Assembly (NCBI RefSeq): GCF_964204645.1
Contig: NC_134031.1
Span: 16,241,307 to 16,305,306, forward strand
DNA: 64,000 bases
Direction: 5' to 3'
DNA from: Tubulanus polymorphus
Taxonomy: Eukaryota > Nemertea > Palaeonemertea > Tubulaniformes > Tubulanidae
Shown here: positions 61,400 through 64,000 of the stretch, one piece after another
Layout: each line of letters begins with the position of its first letter
Position numbering within the stretch: position 1 is the stretch's first letter
The notes under the pieces: generated by a model
What the model was told of the DNA's origin: nothing
The model's database searches: none
Seen by the model: the letters and a program-made list of their open reading frames with translations, nothing else
Made by a program: the position numbers and the translations under genes

Positions 61400-63730
61400 A
61401 GCCCGACGTCGTTCAACGATCTGACACGATCGATGGGTTCTACAGTCGTCTAAAAAACCAAATACAAAATACCAGAAATCGAGAAGAAAAAGAGAGAGAA
61501 ATACAAAAAAATACGCGACAAGAATGAGAACGACAGGAGAAAACAGAAACGACCAAGTCGAAAAAGAAGAGAACGGAGAAAGAAAATGGCGGAGGAATGT
61601 TTTAAGGCAAAATGTCTCCATCTTTCTCGTATAAAATGAATCGACAGTGGATTCAAAGCGATACGCAAAAAAATACACCAAAATAGATAAATAGAAACTA
61701 ATTCAGCCGATGATCATGAATCTATTATAATCGCGTGTGTGTTTAGAGCATAAACAAATGTTTCTATAGTCGAAGCACTGTTCGAGGGCTTTCGCGAGTA
61801 TAGCATCAGCAGACTATATATAGCGAACTAAAGGTGAAATACGTAAACGGCATCATATAGCAGTTTGGTGAATTGCTACGGTCGGTTACTTTCCATATAA
61901 TTTCATTCGTTATGTATTATTCTTAATTATAAGTGGAATATTACCGATATATATATATGTATATATATATCTAGCACAGCATTCGATACTTGAAATCGCT
62001 CCACTCCGTCTGTCTTAGTTGAGAAGAAAATTCGTAAGGAATCATCGAGCAATTGCTTGTTATTCGTATGCTCGCATCGTTATATTATGAGGGACAGGTT
62101 TCTGATGATGGAACAGACTGCATAAAGATACCGGAGTATTCCGTTCTTTTCGAAGTAAGTTCCGTCTTAGAAAATTACAGGGGTCAAGATATGGTAAGGT
62201 TATGTTTTTATCGAAAGTTGTTTTCAAACAAATGAAGGCGGTCTTTTATCAAGAATATATACCTTACGTATCAAGAAGCGCTTACGACTGAATACAGATT
62301 ATTCAAGAATATCCATAGTTCCGTATTAAAATACTTATCATCAACTTCAGCAGAAAACAAGAGCAATGCATCTACTTGCCGTAAACGCCTTTGGGCTCTT
62401 TAAGCCTGTATACATCAAAAAATAGTAAAATCATATTTGTGAGTTGCTCAGCAACGTTATTGCTTGAAGTATTGTGTACGGTTATATTTTTTTGGCTAAA
62501 AAGAATGTGTGACTCGGTGCGTGTATGTTCTAGTTGTTGGAATAAAATGATAAGTTGTACCAATAAGTGTTAGAATATTCAAAACTTGGCGTCACATTAC
62601 CAGTTGAGTATTCGATACTCGTTTGCAGTTATCTTGTGGTGGATTATAGTACATGTAGCTTGCAGGCAGGCCTTGTTATTGACATGATTACATTTAATCG
62701 ACATTTACCTATAAGAGATGCTTCAGATTTTGAAAGATGTTTTCGAAGAAATGAAGCATAAAACCCAGATGGACGTACGTTTTCGGAAGCGATCTCGACA
62801 TCGCTTTGGAATGCGTGTATCAACGAAAGGAATGATAGTTCAATCGAATTCTTCAGATTCGAGTAAATTTGTCGTTCGGAAATGGATATGTATGATAAAT
62901 TAGGGATTTGTATGAACGATAAAATTTCTCATGAAAGAAATGTATGCAGATCGTATGTATAATAAGGTGCGTTGTATGTGTGTGTGCTTGGAGTAATCAT
63001 CGAATTCAATGATAACTCCCAACGTGTGTGGGTGAGGTGTGTATGCGTTGCTTAAAATTTTCGTAGGTTCGTAACCAAAACTGATTAAATATAATAAGAT
63101 TCAGGAGATGAATTTAATAAGGGCTGTCTATTGAATCCATAAAGATAATTTGGTGTAAACTTAGCCTACAGGTCTGTGCAAATTGTGTGAGGCCGCTTTT
63201 GATTACTGGTTTGGTTTATAGTCTTCGAGTGAATGTTTGTATTATCAAGATTTGAAGTCTTTCTCGTTGCGTTTTGATTATCGTGTTCGCAGCTGAAACA
63301 ATGAAGATCATTGTTAAGTAATATGATAGCTTTTAACAGGAACATTTAAAGGGTGATGCTTTTTATTATTTGTAAATGTAGGTAGTTAATTACAATGTAC
63401 GTACTTCCGTTGCAGTATTCCAGCAGGCACTTCATAATTTTTCATGAAAACCGATGATGTAGGGGGTAATTGCGCTCTACTTCCTCTTAAGACCGAAGAT
63501 GGTTGTAACTTTCATAATTATTGTTATTATCTACACATGATGTATATTTCTAAAGCTAGACATTTTGGGTGCGGTAGTATTCAAACATTTTACCGATTCA
63601 ATGCATGGAATATTATTCATATAGAAGGTGGTTCAGTTGTTATTAAGATGTGTTGTCTTGTGTAGTGAATTTTTTCTCATTCATTTTGTTACACTGATAA
63701 CTGGAAATAAAGAGAGACTTCTATCTTGAT
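61400..63730 (+). other. Probable long 3' UTR of SMG7
   Basis: About 2.3 kb of AT-rich DNA follows the stop codon with no exon, no reading frame of note and, unlike the introns, no MITE. An AATAAA at 63706-63711 is a likely final polyadenylation signal; an earlier one is at 62541-62546. A Pumilio-type TGTATATA lies near 61958. The extent is inferred. Confidence 0.5.
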
Positions 63731-64000
63731 CGCAGAAATTTTCAGACTTTTTTGATCGCAACCTCAAGACTGTTGGAGGAATACAAGTTCAATCTGCTTT
63801 TTTGCATATTCTGACCCTCCTGCTGCATAAAGTGTGGGTTTTATATCGGATTATTGTCCAATAGGGTATTAAATTTCTCTACTGGCCAAAAGAATATTCG
63901 CATTCTATCTGAAGTTAGGAAAAACGACATTTAGTACTGAATTGGCCACTGGCAAGTGACTGATTAGGTTACGACACAAATAGTAAAATTGTGGAGAACT
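63731..64000. other. Unassigned sequence at right edge
   Basis: No exon, repeat or signal recognised. Confidence 0.4.

Overview
The window is nuclear DNA of an animal. Every confident gene is cut into many short exons with GT-AG introns, and the introns are full of small inverted-repeat elements. The gene set (RalGPS, FOXRED1, SMG7, an ionotropic glutamate receptor), AT-rich introns with CpG-containing exons, and a tRNA-derived SINE suggest a marine invertebrate, most likely a lophotrochozoan such as a mollusc. The sequence alone does not settle the species. All gene models were spliced by hand; each complete one closes in a single frame with a whole number of codons.

Layout. (1) 1-2951, minus: 5' part of an ionotropic glutamate receptor, from signal peptide through amino-terminal domain, first ligand-binding lobe, first membrane helix and pore loop; it runs off the left edge. 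(2) 7768-31966, minus: RalGPS, a Ral guanine-nucleotide exchange factor with a RasGEF domain and a C-terminal PH domain, 16 coding exons and about 640 residues. (3) 33006-36051, plus: a diverged FOXRED1 paralogue, 10 exons, 475 residues. (4) 37785-47982, plus: an uncharacterised 22-exon gene of about 1279 residues combining a PH-like domain, an LPxY motif, a WW-like domain, a long Gly-X-Y (mostly GGX) tract and a large C-terminal region of unknown function. (5) 49326-53879, minus: canonical FOXRED1, 10 exons, 487 residues, with the same exon phases as the paralogue. (6) 54151-61399, plus: SMG7, 24 coding exons, 1025 residues, with a possible long 3' UTR to about 63.7 kb.

Two gene pairs are head to head: RalGPS/FOXRED1-like (about 1 kb between start codons, with two CTCF-like sites) and FOXRED1/SMG7 (271 bp between start codons). 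The FOXRED1 copies lie inverted on either side of the PH-WW-glycine gene. I see no pathway linking all these genes; they look like independent animal genes that are neighbours.

The rest is introns and intergenic DNA rich in foldback MITEs of several families, a SINE, a decayed LINE tail, microsatellites, and a nested mobile element at 26.3-29.4 kb whose inner part repeats its own terminal motif in a ~240-bp tandem array. The best candidates for something undescribed are the PH-WW-glycine-repeat gene, the remodelled FOXRED1 paralogue, and that nested element.
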